A stretch of DNA of 64,000 nt from Saccharopolyspora gloriosae (GCF_022828475.1 NZ_CP059557.1:2399470-2463469); one strand, 5' to 3'. Positions 8,234 to 17,410 are shown, counted from the first letter of the stretch. Program-made: numbers and translations. The notes: generated by a model not told the origin, from the letters alone.

Positions 8234-9025
8234 TCAGCCGCCCACCTCATGCCGGAAGGAACCACTCCGACCGGCCATTGTGGATGGTGCGGTGCCGAAG
8301 GTGCGCGAGAACGCGGCGGTGAACGACGCCGCGGTCGAGTAGCCGAGGCGCGCGGCGACCTCGGTGATCGTGTGATCGGGCAGCAACGGCACCGCCGCGA
8401 CCAGCCGGGCACGCGCTCGCCAAGCGGCCGGGCCGACGCCGAGCTCGCGGTGGAAGCGGCGGGTGAAGGCGCGTTCGCTCATCGCGAGTCTGCGCGCCCA
8501 CACCTCGTTGGTGACCCGCACGTCGGGATCGGCGAGGTATTCGCGGCAGAGCCCGGCGAGTCCGGGCGTGCTCGGCAGGTCGACGTGCAGCGGCAGCGAG
8601 CTCAACGCCGCGATCTCGTGCAGCAGCAGCCCGGCGATCGCGCCTGCTCGCCCGGCGAGGTCGTAGTCCGCGGGGAATTCGACCGCCGCGAGGATCAGTT
8701 CCCGCAGCAGCGGGGTGACCTCGACGACCGTGCAGCAGCGCGGCCACCAGGCGACGGCATCCGGTTCGACGTAGAGGCTGCCGGTGCTGACGCCGAGCAT
8801 CCGGACCCGATGCCGCGTGCCGGGTGGGATGAGCACGGCCTGCTCCACGGGCACGGCCCAGGTGCCGTCCGCCGTCTCCACGACCATCACGCCCGTCGCG
8901 CCGTAGAGGAATTGAGCTCGGCGGTGCACGTGCCAGTCCAGCTGGCGCCCCGGCGCGTAGTCCGTCCCGATGGGCAGCACGTCGCGGGCGACGGAGTCGA
9001 CCTCGTCGAGCGGCACGTTCCTCAC
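8234..9025 (-). CDS. AraC-family regulator with N-terminal cupin
   Basis: 263 residues from GTG 9025 (VRNVPLDEVDSV). The N-terminal 100 residues form a cupin sensor domain (QLDWHVHRRAQFLYGATG, then LIPPGTRHRVRM). The C-terminal 100 residues carry two helix-turn-helix motifs, the first around NEVWARRLAMSERAFTRRFH and the second ITEVAARLGYSTAASFTAAF followed by the family ending FGTAPS. Divergent from the permease at 9113 with 87 bases between, so it probably controls that gene. A longer open frame upstream of 9025 is rejected because it overlaps the permease. Confidence 0.88.
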   Translation of the reverse strand: MRNVPLDEVDSVARDVLPIGTDYAPGRQLDWHVHRRAQFLYGATGVMVVETADGTWAVPVEQAVLIPPGTRHRVRMLGVSTGSLYVEPDAVAWWPRCCTVVEVTPLLRELILAAVEFPADYDLAGRAGAIAGLLLHEIAALSSLPLHVDLPSTPGLAGLCREYLADPDVRVTNEVWARRLAMSERAFTRRFHRELGVGPAAWRARARLVAAVPLLPDHTITEVAARLGYSTAASFTAAFSRTFGTAPSTMAGRSGSFRHEVGG

Positions 9026-9112
9026 GGCGACCGAGTCTAGGGGCCGAGTCTCGAAGGTATTCGGCTGAGTTTCGATTGCTCGCCGAAACTCCGTGCTGCT
9101 GGACTGTGCCGC

Positions 9113-9907
9113 GTGGAACTCCTCCTGCTGCTCGGGATCGGTCTGCTCACCGGGCTGACCACGGTGCTGTTCGGATTCGGCGGCGGTTTCGTCACCGTCC
9201 CGGTGATCGTGTGGGTCGACGCCGGCCTCGGCGCGGACGCCGCTCACGTCGCCGTCGCCACCTCCACCGTCGTCATGGTCGTCAACGCCTGCGTCGCCAC
9301 TGCGGCGACCGACCGGAACGTCCTGGCACGGCTCTCCCGCAACCGGGGGCTTTTCGCGTTGCTCGTCCTCGGCGGTGCCGTCGGAGCGTTCGCGGCCCGC
9401 TACGCGCCGGGGCCGGTCACGCAGTGGGGTTTCATCGGCTACCTCACGGTCACCATCGCTGATCTGCTGCTGCGGCCGGGATTCCTCCGCAACGGTGCGC
9501 GGTCGCAGCGACCGGCGAAGGCGATCTCCACCGCGGCGGGCCTGCCGATCGGTGCCACGGCGGCGTTCCTCGGCGTCGGCGGAAGTGTGCTGACGGTCCC
9601 GGTGATGCGCCGGTCGGGCCACGACATGCGCACGGCGACCTCGCTGGCCAATCCGCTCACCCTCGCCATCGCCGCGCCCGCGGCGGTGCTGTTCCTCGTT
9701 GAACGCCCGGCGCTGGACCACTCGTCGGCCGTGTTCCTGCTGGGCTCGGTGGACCTCGGTGCCGCTGCGGCGTTGCTCGCCGGTGCGCTGCCGGTCATCG
9801 TGCTGTTGCGCAGGCGGCCGCCGCGGATCCCGGACGTCTTCTACGCCCGGTCCTACCTGGGCCTGCTCGTGCTGATGACGGTGACGATGCTGGCGGCGAC
9901 GCTGTGA
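9113..9907 (+). CDS. TauE/SafE-family anion permease
   Basis: 264-residue membrane protein from GTG 9113 with about eight hydrophobic segments in two internal repeats. The repeats show as the glycine-rich FGFGGGFVTVPVIVW near residue 20 and LGVGGSVLTVPVMRRSGHD in the second half, the signature of the family. Members export sulfite, sulfoacetate or other small organosulfur or carboxylate anions. The divergent AraC gene is its likely regulator. The substrate cannot be read from the sequence. Confidence 0.87.
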   Translation: MELLLLLGIGLLTGLTTVLFGFGGGFVTVPVIVWVDAGLGADAAHVAVATSTVVMVVNACVATAATDRNVLARLSRNRGLFALLVLGGAVGAFAARYAPGPVTQWGFIGYLTVTIADLLLRPGFLRNGARSQRPAKAISTAAGLPIGATAAFLGVGGSVLTVPVMRRSGHDMRTATSLANPLTLAIAAPAAVLFLVERPALDHSSAVFLLGSVDLGAAAALLAGALPVIVLLRRRPPRIPDVFYARSYLGLLVLMTVTMLAATL

Positions 9908-10048
9908 AGTCCTGCGCGGAGCGGCGCGTCCGTGGCGCGGCGAACCGGGGTGAACGGCCTAACCGCACGTGGAACACGGGTTAAGCTGGCCGACGGCCCT
10001 TCGCCGATCGTGGAGGCCTCCCGACCTCCGCAGGAGTCCGTGCACGAT

Positions 10049-10222
10049 GGTTTTTGATCTCTGTCTTGTCAGCGGCGAACCCGCTCAACAGCGACCACCT
10101 GAGCGAATGGGCCACCGGCGGGTTCTCGGCGGCTTCCTCACGAGGACAGCGATTTCGCCGGCCAGAGGGCTATTTGAGAAATCGATCCCGCGGCGAGGGA
10201 GCCGCTGAGGTTCCGCTACCCG
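10049..10222 (+). repeat. Structured intergenic repeat, copy B
   Basis: Forward-oriented copy. Conserved entry CCACCGGCGGGTTCTC at about 10112, left arm CTCGGCGGCTTCCTC (10125-10139), inner pair CGATTTC/GAAATCG, right arm GAGGGAGCCGCTGAG (10195-10209), then GGTTCCGCTACCCG. The preceding 60 bases (from TTTTTGATCTCTGTCTTGTCAGCGG) match the reverse complement of the extension in copy C. It fills most of the 360-base gap between the permease and the ABC exporter; the rest shows nothing. Confidence 0.8.
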
Positions 10223-10267
10223 GCCCACTGCGCAGATCATTCTGCGAAGATCCCATAGAGAGTTCGC

Positions 10268-12001
10268 GTGCTGCTTCCCTTACTGCGGGTCCACCTGCGT
10301 CCCTACGCGTTGCCGATCGCCGCGCTGGTGGTGCTTCAGCTGGTCCAGACGGTCGCCACGCTGTACCTGCCCGCGCTCAACGCCGACATCATCGACAACG
10401 GCGTGCTCACCGGCGACCAAGGCCACATCGTGAGCACCGGTGGCGTCATGCTCGCGGTGGCGGCCGTGCAGTTGATCTGCGCGATCGGCGCGGTCGGTTT
10501 CGGGGCGCGGACCGCGATGGCGCTCGGTCGTGATCTGCGCGCCTCGGTGTTCGACCGGGTGCAGACCTTCTCGGCCCGCGAAGTGGGGCATTTCGGGGCT
10601 CCGTCGCTGATCACGCGCACGACCAACGACGTCCAGCAGATCCAGATGCTGGTGCTGGTCGCCTTCACGTTGATGATCACGGCGCCGATCATGTGCGTCG
10701 GCGGGATCGTGCTGGCGCTCCAGCAGGACGCGGTGCTCTCCGGCCTGCTCGTGGTGGTCGTGCCGTTGCTGGGCGTGCTCATCGCGCTGCTCGTCGCCCG
10801 ATTGCGCCCGCTGTTCCGCTCTATGCAGGTGCGCATCGACACGGTCAACCGCATCCTGCGCGAGCAGATCAACGGGTTGCAGGTGATCCGCGCGTTCAAC
10901 AAGGACGTCCACGAGCAGCGCCGGTTCGGCGCCGCGAACGCCGAGCTGACCTCCACCGCACTGCGCGTCGGGAACCTGATGGCGCTGATGTTCCCGACGG
11001 TGATGATCGTGGTGAACGTGTCCAGCGTCGCCGTCACCTGGTTCGCCGCCGGCCGCATCGACAGCGGCGCGATGCAGGTGGGCGCGCTCGTCGCGTTCCT
11101 GAGCTACCTGATGCAGATCCTGATGGCAGTGATGATGGCGACGTTCATGTTCATGATGATCCCGCGCGCGGAGGTGTGCGCCGAACGCATCCGGGAAGTG
11201 CTCGACACCGAGAGCACGGTCCGCCCGCCGGACCACCCCGTCCGGGAACTCCGCGAGCGCGGTCACCTGGAGCTGCGCGAGGTCGGATTCCGCTACCCGG
11301 GCGCGGAGGAACCGGTGCTGCAAGGCATCGAGTTCCACGCCCGTCCCGGTGAGACCACGGCGATCATCGGCAGCACCGGCAGCGGCAAGAGCACCCTGAT
11401 CAACCTGATTCCCCGGCTGTCCGACGCGACCACCGGCTCGATCCTGATCGACGGGGTCGACGTGCGGGAACTGGACCCGGCGACGTTGACGCGGACCGTC
11501 GCGTTCGTGCCGCAACGCCCGTACCTGTTCTCCGGCACCGTGGCGAGCAACCTGCGCTACGGCGACCCCGACGCCACCGACGACGACCTCTGGCACGCGC
11601 TGGAGATCGCGCAGGCCGCCGAGTTCGTGACCCGCATGCCCGGTGGGCTCGACGCCCCGATCTCCCAAGGCGGCGGCAACGTTTCCGGTGGTCAGCGCCA
11701 GCGGATCGCCATCGCCATGGCACTGGTGCGCCGCCCCGAGATCCACCTGTTCGACGACTCGTTCTCCGCGCTGGACTACGCGACCGACGCCCAGGTCCGC
11801 GCGGCGCTGCGGCGCGAGACCGCCGAGGCGACCGTCGTCATCGTCGCCCAGCGCGTCAGCACGATCCGGGACGCCGATCGCATCCTGGTGCTCGACGCGG
11901 GGCGGCTCGTCGGCGTGGGCACGCACCGGGAGTTGATGGACGGCAACGAGACCTACCGGGAGATCGTCCTGTCCCAGCTGACCGAAGAGGAAGCCGCATG
12001 A
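10268..12001 (+). CDS. ABC exporter half-transporter, subunit with degenerate catalytic residues
   Basis: 577 residues from GTG 10268: six membrane helices (about 15-320), then an ATPase domain. Walker A is GSTGSGKS near 371 and the signature VSGGQRQR is canonical. Walker B reads HLFDDSFSALD, with Asp where the catalytic Glu belongs, and the switch position reads IVAQRVS, with Gln for His. So it supplies a good signature but a poor hydrolysis centre. It is coupled by ATGA to the next gene, whose pattern is the exact complement. Together they resemble heterodimeric multidrug or lipid exporters of the TM287/288 type. Substrate unknown. Confidence 0.92.
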   Translation: MLLPLLRVHLRPYALPIAALVVLQLVQTVATLYLPALNADIIDNGVLTGDQGHIVSTGGVMLAVAAVQLICAIGAVGFGARTAMALGRDLRASVFDRVQTFSAREVGHFGAPSLITRTTNDVQQIQMLVLVAFTLMITAPIMCVGGIVLALQQDAVLSGLLVVVVPLLGVLIALLVARLRPLFRSMQVRIDTVNRILREQINGLQVIRAFNKDVHEQRRFGAANAELTSTALRVGNLMALMFPTVMIVVNVSSVAVTWFAAGRIDSGAMQVGALVAFLSYLMQILMAVMMATFMFMMIPRAEVCAERIREVLDTESTVRPPDHPVRELRERGHLELREVGFRYPGAEEPVLQGIEFHARPGETTAIIGSTGSGKSTLINLIPRLSDATTGSILIDGVDVRELDPATLTRTVAFVPQRPYLFSGTVASNLRYGDPDATDDDLWHALEIAQAAEFVTRMPGGLDAPISQGGGNVSGGQRQRIAIAMALVRRPEIHLFDDSFSALDYATDAQVRAALRRETAEATVVIVAQRVSTIRDADRILVLDAGRLVGVGTHRELMDGNETYREIVLSQLTEEEAA

Positions 12002-13833
12002 GTGCCCCCGCCCGGACCCGGCCGCCCGAGAACGCCGCCGGGCGGCCGCCCAGCGCGAACAAGCCCGCCGGTTTTGTGGCATCGGGGCGGCGGCTGCTCG
12101 GACGGCTGGGACCGGAGCGGCCGCTGCTGATCGGCGCGGTGCTGCTGGCGGTGGCGAGCGTGACGCTGAGCGTCCTCGGACCCAAGTACCTCGGGCAGGC
12201 CACCGACCTGATCGTCGGGGGCGGCATCGGCGGCGACGGCGTGGACTTCGCCGCGGTGGGTTCCGTGCTGCTGGTGGCGCTGGCGATCTACGCAGGCTCC
12301 GGGCTGTTCGGGATCGCGCAGGCCCGCCTCACCAACGGGGCCGTGCAGCGCACGGCGAGCCGGTTGCGCCGCGACGCGGAGGCCAAGCTCGCGAAGCTGC
12401 CGGTGAGCCACTTCGACCGCCAGTCCCGCGGCGAGGTGCTCAGCCGGGTCACCAACGACATCGACAACGTGGGCCAATCGCTGCAGCAGACGCTCTCGCA
12501 GGTGGTCGTGTCAGTGCTGACCGTCTTCGGCGTGCTCGCGGTGATGTTCTCCATCTCCGGGCTGCTGGCGTTGTTCGCGCTGGTGAGCATCCCGCTGTCG
12601 GCGCTGATCACGATCTGGATCGGCAAGCGGGCGCAGCCGCAGTTCGCGGCCCAGTGGAAGAGCACCGGGGAGCTCAACGGGCACATCGAGGAGATGTACA
12701 CCGGGCACGCCACCATCAAGGCCTTCGGTCGCCAGCAGGACGCGGCGGAGACGTTCCGTGCGCGCAACGAGGAACTGACGACGGCCGGTTTCCGCGCCCA
12801 GTTCCTGTCGGGGCTGATCCAGCCGAGCATGATGTTCCTGAGCAACCTGAACTACCTGCTGGTCGCCGTGGTCGGCGGGCTCCGGGTCGCGTCGGGTGCG
12901 TTGTCGGTCGGGGACGTGCAGGCGTTCGTGCAGTACTCCCGGCAGTTCAGCCAGCCGCTGACGCAGGTGGCGAGCATGGCGAACCTGGTGCAGTCCGGGC
13001 TGGCCTCCGCCGAGCGGGTCTTCGGCCTCCTCGACGCGCCCGAGCAGGAAGTCTCCCCGGACGACGTGCCGGGTGCGGAGCGTCCGCGCGGCCGGGTCGC
13101 GTTCGAACACGTGGCGTTCCGCTACAAGGAGGACGAACCGCTGATCGACGATCTCTCGCTGATCGCAGAGCCCGGTCACACGGTCGCCATCGTCGGCCCC
13201 ACCGGAGCGGGCAAGAGCACCCTGGTCAACCTGTTGATGCGGTTCTACGAGATCAACGCAGGCCGGATCACCCTGGACGGCGTGGACACCCGCACCATGT
13301 CCCGGGAACGGCTGCGGGCCGCGACCGGGATGGTCCTGCAGGACACCTGGCTGTTCGGCGGCACCATCGCGGAGAACATCGCCTACGGCAAGCAGAACGC
13401 GACCCGCGATGAGGTCGTCGAAGCAGCCAAGGCCGCCCACGTCGATCACTTCGCCCGCCGCCTGCCCGACGGTTACGACACCGTCCTCGACGACGAGGGA
13501 ACCGGGGTCAGCGCAGGGGAGAAGCAGCTGATCACGATCGCGCGGGCGTTCCTCGCCGACCCGTCGATCCTCATCCTCGACGAGGCGACGAGCTCCGTGG
13601 ACACGCGGACCGAGGCGCTGATCCAGCGCGCCATGACCACGTTGCGCACCGGCCGCACCGCGTTCGTCATCGCCCACCGCCTGTCCACGATCCGCGATGC
13701 CGACACGATCCTGGTGATGGACGGCGGCGCGATCATCGAACAGGGCTCGCACGACGAACTCCTCGCCGCAGGCGGAACCTACGCACGCCTGCACACGGCC
13801 CAATTCACCGGTCCCGCCACTTCGGAGGACTGA
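11998..13833 (+). CDS. ABC exporter half-transporter, catalytic partner
   Basis: 611 residues: a Pro-rich N-terminal tail of about 35 residues, six membrane helices, then an ATPase domain with Walker A GPTGAGKS, Walker B ILILDEATSSVD and switch VIAHRLST all intact. Its signature is VSAGEKQL instead of LSGGQ. Combined with the upstream subunit, the dimer has one full ATP site (this Walker A/B plus the partner's signature) and one degenerate site, the normal asymmetry of heterodimeric exporters. Start overlaps the previous stop (ATGA). Acts in the plasma membrane as an exporter. Confidence 0.92.
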   Translation: MSAPARTRPPENAAGRPPSANKPAGFVASGRRLLGRLGPERPLLIGAVLLAVASVTLSVLGPKYLGQATDLIVGGGIGGDGVDFAAVGSVLLVALAIYAGSGLFGIAQARLTNGAVQRTASRLRRDAEAKLAKLPVSHFDRQSRGEVLSRVTNDIDNVGQSLQQTLSQVVVSVLTVFGVLAVMFSISGLLALFALVSIPLSALITIWIGKRAQPQFAAQWKSTGELNGHIEEMYTGHATIKAFGRQQDAAETFRARNEELTTAGFRAQFLSGLIQPSMMFLSNLNYLLVAVVGGLRVASGALSVGDVQAFVQYSRQFSQPLTQVASMANLVQSGLASAERVFGLLDAPEQEVSPDDVPGAERPRGRVAFEHVAFRYKEDEPLIDDLSLIAEPGHTVAIVGPTGAGKSTLVNLLMRFYEINAGRITLDGVDTRTMSRERLRAATGMVLQDTWLFGGTIAENIAYGKQNATRDEVVEAAKAAHVDHFARRLPDGYDTVLDDEGTGVSAGEKQLITIARAFLADPSILILDEATSSVDTRTEALIQRAMTTLRTGRTAFVIAHRLSTIRDADTILVMDGGAIIEQGSHDELLAAGGTYARLHTAQFTGPATSED

Positions 13834-13847
13834 GCGGCCTGCAGGGG

Positions 13848-14028
13848 TTCACTCGGCGGCTTCCTCGCTGCGGGATCGATTTCTCATGCATGTCCGATGC
13901 ACAGCGAAATCTGGGGCCGGGCTGCTGTCCTGGCGCGGAAGCAGCTGAGAACCCGCCGGTGGTCGGCTTGCTCTAGGTGGTCACTGCTCATCGGCTCCGC
14001 CGCTGACAAGACACAGATCACAAGATCG
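13848..14028 (-). repeat. Structured intergenic repeat, copy C
   Basis: Reverse-oriented copy right after the ABC genes. Arms CTCGGCGGCTTCCTCGC (13852-13868) and GCGCGGAAGCAGCTGAG (13933-13949) pair with a few mismatches; inner pair GATTTC/GAAATC; then AACCCGCCGGTGG and the extension to CAAGATCG, shared in inverted form with copy B. Confidence 0.8.
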
Positions 14029-14107
14029 TGGCCCGCTGAAGGTGAATGCCTCCTTTGGCCGGAAAAACCGGTCACATGGGCCGTTCACTCCACTCGTGGC
14101 ACAAGGT

Positions 14108-14148
14108 GAATGCCCCCTTTGCCTGGAAATCGGGCAAAGGGGGCATTC
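14108..14148 (-). terminator. Strong hairpin, terminator of the GH18 operon
   Basis: Perfect 16-bp inverted repeat, GAATGCCCCCTTTGCC (14108-14123) against GGCAAAGGGGGCATTC (14133-14148), 9-base loop. It sits 24 bases beyond the stop of the distal GH18 gene and also faces the end of the ABC operon, so it may serve both. Just upstream (14042-14090) a related GTGAATGCCTCCTTTGGCC stretch looks like a degenerate copy of the left arm. Confidence 0.7.
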
Positions 14149-14172
14149 GATCCAGCTTGATGTGCGGGTCGG

Positions 14173-15165
14173 TCAGGCGCCGAAGTCCTTGATGATGTTG
14201 GTGAACTCGTACGGTGCCTGGTCGATGCTGCTGCACGTCGGGGACACCGCGCCGCCGGGGCAGCTTCCGTTGTCCCGGCCCGCCGACCAGAACGACAGCA
14301 GCCCGATCTGGTTCGCGTTCGCCCAGTCCAGGAGCTGGCGGGCGTTGTCCTGCGTGAAGATGTTGCCGTTGTAGTTGCGGCCGATCATCGGTGTCACGCC
14401 CAGCCGAGCCTTCAGGTCGGCGTCGCTGAGGTCGGGCCAGATCTCCTTCATCTGCCGCAGCACGCTCTCGGAGGCGGCGATCACCGCGTCACCCCACGGC
14501 TTGGTGGAGCCGAACTCCATGGCCATCGGGTTCACCAGCACGTCGACCTGGTGCGCCGCCGCGCTCTGCAGCACCTGCAACGAGTACGGGTCGAGCCCGG
14601 TGTCGTCGCTCTGCACCCGCAACGTGTAGCTGACCTTCGTGCCGCGTTCGGCCTGCAGCTTCGCCAGCGCCTCGTTGACGACGTCGTGCGGGATGGTCGC
14701 CTCGACGTCCACGTCGAGGTGGTTGCTCCCGGTGGCGTCGAGGATCTGCTCGTAGGCGCCGAGGAGTTCGTCGGCGGTGCCGCACACGCTCTCCAGGTAC
14801 GGTCCCATCGCGCCGCCGGTGGCGACCATGACGTCCCCGCCCTGCGCGCGGAGTTCCTCGATCTGGCCGAGGATGCTCGGGTCGTCCAGCGCCTTCTCGC
14901 CGCCCCACATCGGCGTGCACCCGGCGGCGCTGCCGAGCACGAAGGCCAGCGTGAAGTTCTTCTGCCCGGTGGCGTCGGCGACCTCGGCCAGCGTGGGCTT
15001 GTCCTGGGTGATGTCGATGTACGGCGCGACCTTCATCTCGGCCGCCGGCGCCGCCGGTGCGGGCGGGACGGCCGGGGCCGGCTCGGCGGCGTTCGCGGAC
15101 GCCGCGGACAGCGGGAGCAGGGTTCCGGCGACGACCGCCGTCAACAGCTTGGACAGGGGTTTCAT
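14173..15165 (-). CDS. Secreted GH18 chitinase-like protein (distal)
   Basis: 330 residues from ATG 15165, which has AGGAGA at good spacing; the longer upstream frame overlaps the partner gene. The start MKPLSKLLTAVVAGTLLPLS ends in AASANAA, a clear Sec signal peptide, followed by a Pro/Ala-rich linker and one GH18 barrel. The catalytic DxDxE motif is present as HLDVDVEAT, and the early strand FTLAFVLGSAAGCTPMWGG is typical of actinobacterial GH18. No carbohydrate-binding module is visible. It lies 17 bases downstream of its paralogue and shares its promoter. Expected to cleave chitin or another GlcNAc polymer outside the cell. Confidence 0.85.
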   Translation of the reverse strand: MKPLSKLLTAVVAGTLLPLSAASANAAEPAPAVPPAPAAPAAEMKVAPYIDITQDKPTLAEVADATGQKNFTLAFVLGSAAGCTPMWGGEKALDDPSILGQIEELRAQGGDVMVATGGAMGPYLESVCGTADELLGAYEQILDATGSNHLDVDVEATIPHDVVNEALAKLQAERGTKVSYTLRVQSDDTGLDPYSLQVLQSAAAHQVDVLVNPMAMEFGSTKPWGDAVIAASESVLRQMKEIWPDLSDADLKARLGVTPMIGRNYNGNIFTQDNARQLLDWANANQIGLLSFWSAGRDNGSCPGGAVSPTCSSIDQAPYEFTNIIKDFGA

Positions 15166-15182
15166 CTGCGATTCTCCTGGTG

Positions 15183-16178
15183 TCACTGGTATTCGGCGAA
15201 GATCTGGGTGAACTCGTAGGGCTGCTGCTCGACGCTGCTGCACTTGCCGTCGGCCCAACCGCCGTCCTCGGTGCAGACCCGGTCCCGGTTCATCGACCAG
15301 TACGAGAGCCTGCCGAGCTGGTGCTGCTTCGCGTAGTCCAGGACCGCGCGGAAGGTGTCCTGGGTGAACAGCTCGCTGGGCTGGTCGGTGTGCCCGTTCA
15401 TGAGGATGACGCCGGTGCGGGCGTAGGCGGCCGCGTCGTCGAGCTCGGGGTGCAGCTCGCGGATCTGCTGGTGCACCGCTTCGGCCACGCCGATGGCGCT
15501 GTTGGCCATGTCGTCGGCGGGGCCGCCGTAGTCGAAGTCCATGACCTTGTACAGGTCGATCTCGGCGCCGATGTCCTTGGCCCGCTGGATCTCCGCCTTG
15601 CCCGCGTCGTTGAGCCCCACGGTGGTGGTGGGCAGCGTCAGCGTGACGTGCAGCTCGGGATTGTTCTGCTTGAGGGTTTTGATCGCTTCGAAGCGCTTGG
15701 TCTCGCCCTGCACGTCACCGAGGTCGTCGCCTTCGACGTCGAGGTCGATGTGGGTGAGCCCGTACTTGTCGATCACCTGCTGGTAAGCGCCCGCGAGCGC
15801 GGCGGAGTCCGCGCAGGCCGCGCCGAGGTCGATGCCGTTGTAGCCGCCGAAGGACACCGACAGGTCGCCGCCCGCCGCGCGCACGGCGTCGGCCTTCGCC
15901 TTGACCGCGGTGTCGGTCTCGACCTCTTGGCCCGCCTTGCCGTCCCAGGTGGGGGTGCAGTCGCCTTCGGCGGGGGCGAGGACGAAGGCGAAGATGTAGT
16001 CCTTCTGGCCGCTGGCCTCGATCGCCTCGGTGATGTCCTGCGGGGCGTTGTCCAGCGGCATGTAGTACGGCGCGGAGCGGAGTTCGCCGGGCGCGGCCTC
16101 GGCCGGAGCGGTGCCGGTGAACGGCAGTACCAGCAGGCCGGCGGCCAGTGCGGCCCATCGGATTGGTCTGGTCGTCAA
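15183..16178 (-). CDS. Secreted GH18 chitinase-like protein (proximal)
   Basis: 331 residues. The start is a TTG at 16178 with GAGGAGAG seven bases ahead; the N-terminus (TTRPIRWAALAAGLLVLPF, cleavage near AEAAPG) is a Sec or possibly twin-Arg signal. The single GH18 domain has the catalytic motif THIDLDVEGD, and shows the paired strands FAFVLAPAEGDCTPTWDG and VSFGGYNG. It is a diverged paralogue of the next gene, evidently from tandem duplication. The GGTCTAGACC site 170 bases upstream suggests induction by N-acetylglucosamine release through DasR. Confidence 0.85.
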   Translation of the reverse strand: MTTRPIRWAALAAGLLVLPFTGTAPAEAAPGELRSAPYYMPLDNAPQDITEAIEASGQKDYIFAFVLAPAEGDCTPTWDGKAGQEVETDTAVKAKADAVRAAGGDLSVSFGGYNGIDLGAACADSAALAGAYQQVIDKYGLTHIDLDVEGDDLGDVQGETKRFEAIKTLKQNNPELHVTLTLPTTTVGLNDAGKAEIQRAKDIGAEIDLYKVMDFDYGGPADDMANSAIGVAEAVHQQIRELHPELDDAAAYARTGVILMNGHTDQPSELFTQDTFRAVLDYAKQHQLGRLSYWSMNRDRVCTEDGGWADGKCSSVEQQPYEFTQIFAEYQ

Positions 16179-16345
16179 GGGTTCTCTCCTCTACCTGTCC
16201 GGTTCGGGGACCGGATGTGGTGTGGTCAGGAGCTCCCGGAACGCGCCGCGCTCGGTCCGGGTTCTGCTGTGGACGGGGTCGGCGCGGCGAAGTCGGCGCC
16301 GCTGCCGACGGGCGGCAAACCTATGGTGACCCGATCACAACGTCA

Positions 16346-16361
16346 ATGGGTCTAGACCTTT
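16346..16361. promoter_or_regulatory. DasR-like operator (dre) upstream of the GH18 operon
   Basis: The palindrome GGTCTAGACC (16349-16358), within ATGGGTCTAGACCTTT, contains the full core of the published dre consensus (ACTGGTCTAGACCAGT) bound by the GntR/HutC regulator DasR. It sits in the 446-base gap between the proximal GH18 gene and the GntR gene at 16625. The remainder of that gap holds only short overlapping frames that I do not accept as genes. Confidence 0.6.
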
Positions 16362-16624
16362 TTCGCCAGGCACTGCACGGAGATTCCGCCATCGCGCGGT
16401 ATGAAGAATCGTCCTTGTGCAGCATTGCGGTGGCCGTGGTTCCGCCGTTGAACGCGAAAGCCGTGAACGGCAATTCTGGGAACGACTCGGCTTGCGCTCG
16501 CCGGTGTGCGCACAATTCGGCGATTGCCGCCACCTGCATGTCCACAGTGGAATGAATTGGCCGAGGCCGAGCGTCCCGCTTGCGACGGCCGAAGCCGGAG
16601 TCGGTCGTGTGGGAGGCTGCGAGG

Positions 16625-17365
16625 GTGGAATCGCCGACTGTGAAGGAGCCTCGCTACCTGCGGATCGCCCGCGCGCTCGCGGCCGACATCGCCGCGGGCG
16701 GCTGGCCGCTGGGCGAGCGGATCCCGCCGGAGCCCGAACTGGCCGCCCGGTTCGAGGTCTCTCGCGAGACCCTGCGCAATGCGCTGCGCGAGGTCGAGTC
16801 CTGGGGATTGGTGTCCCGTCGCAAGGGGGACGGCACCAGGGTCGAGCGGCTCACGCCGGTCGAGCGGTTCGACACCTCGCTGGGCAGCTTGGAGGAACTC
16901 ACCCAGTACGGCCGCGACGCGGTTCGCGACGTGTCCGCGACGGCCGAGGTGACCGTCGACGCGACGCTCGCGGAGGTGACGGGGTTCGCTGCCGGTTCGG
17001 TGCGCGCCAGGCTGACCACGGTGCGCCGCGCGGCCGACGGCACCGCGGTCTCCTGGTCGCGGGTCTATCTCGCGCCGGAGGACGCGGCGGCCATCGCGGA
17101 CGATCTCGGCCGCAGCGCGCGGTTGATCAGCGAGCTGCTGGCGGAGCGGACCGGCAGGGCGACGCACCGCGTGGTGCAGCAGGTCCGGGCGATTCCGCTG
17201 CCCGCCGAACCCGCGGCGGCGCTCGGCCTGGAGCGGGGGAGTCCGGCGCTGGAGTTCGTCCGGCGCTACTTCGACGTGGCGGGCGAACAGTTCGAGGCGA
17301 CCGTCGGCGTGCACCCCGGCGAGAGCTTCAGCTACCGAACGACGCTGGTCCGATCCGGGCAGTAG
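16625..17365 (+). CDS. GntR/HutC-type regulator with UTRA domain
   Basis: 246 residues from GTG 16625, chosen because GGGAGG lies eight bases upstream; a TTG at 16580 would add 15 residues. Winged helix at about 10-75: YLRIARALAADIAAGGWPLG, PEPELAARFEVSRETLRNAL and the wing GLVSRRKGDGTRV. The rest is a UTRA fold (AVSWSRVYL, THRVVQQVRAIPLP, ALEFVRRYFDVAGE) that binds small effectors. It precedes the symporter-lyase operon by 86 bases, and the two TGTCTAGACA palindromes there match the shape of HutC-type operators, so it very likely represses that operon. Effector unknown. Confidence 0.88.
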   Translation: MESPTVKEPRYLRIARALAADIAAGGWPLGERIPPEPELAARFEVSRETLRNALREVESWGLVSRRKGDGTRVERLTPVERFDTSLGSLEELTQYGRDAVRDVSATAEVTVDATLAEVTGFAAGSVRARLTTVRRAADGTAVSWSRVYLAPEDAAAIADDLGRSARLISELLAERTGRATHRVVQQVRAIPLPAEPAAALGLERGSPALEFVRRYFDVAGEQFEATVGVHPGESFSYRTTLVRSGQ

Positions 17366-17410
17366 TGGTTCGCGGTCCGCCATTGACAGCGGACGCATCT
17401 GCACTTGATT

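Noticed and set aside
9076..9721. Upstream extension of the AraC gene to 9721
   Set aside because: Lies antisense to the TauE/SafE gene and is Arg/Glu-rich; the cupin starts at 9025.
13897..14109. Short forward frame over repeat copy C
   Set aside because: Falls in the structured repeat and has no ribosome site or similarity.
16321..16545. 74-residue reverse frame near the DasR-like site
   Set aside because: No ribosome site and no conserved feature; overlaps the operator.
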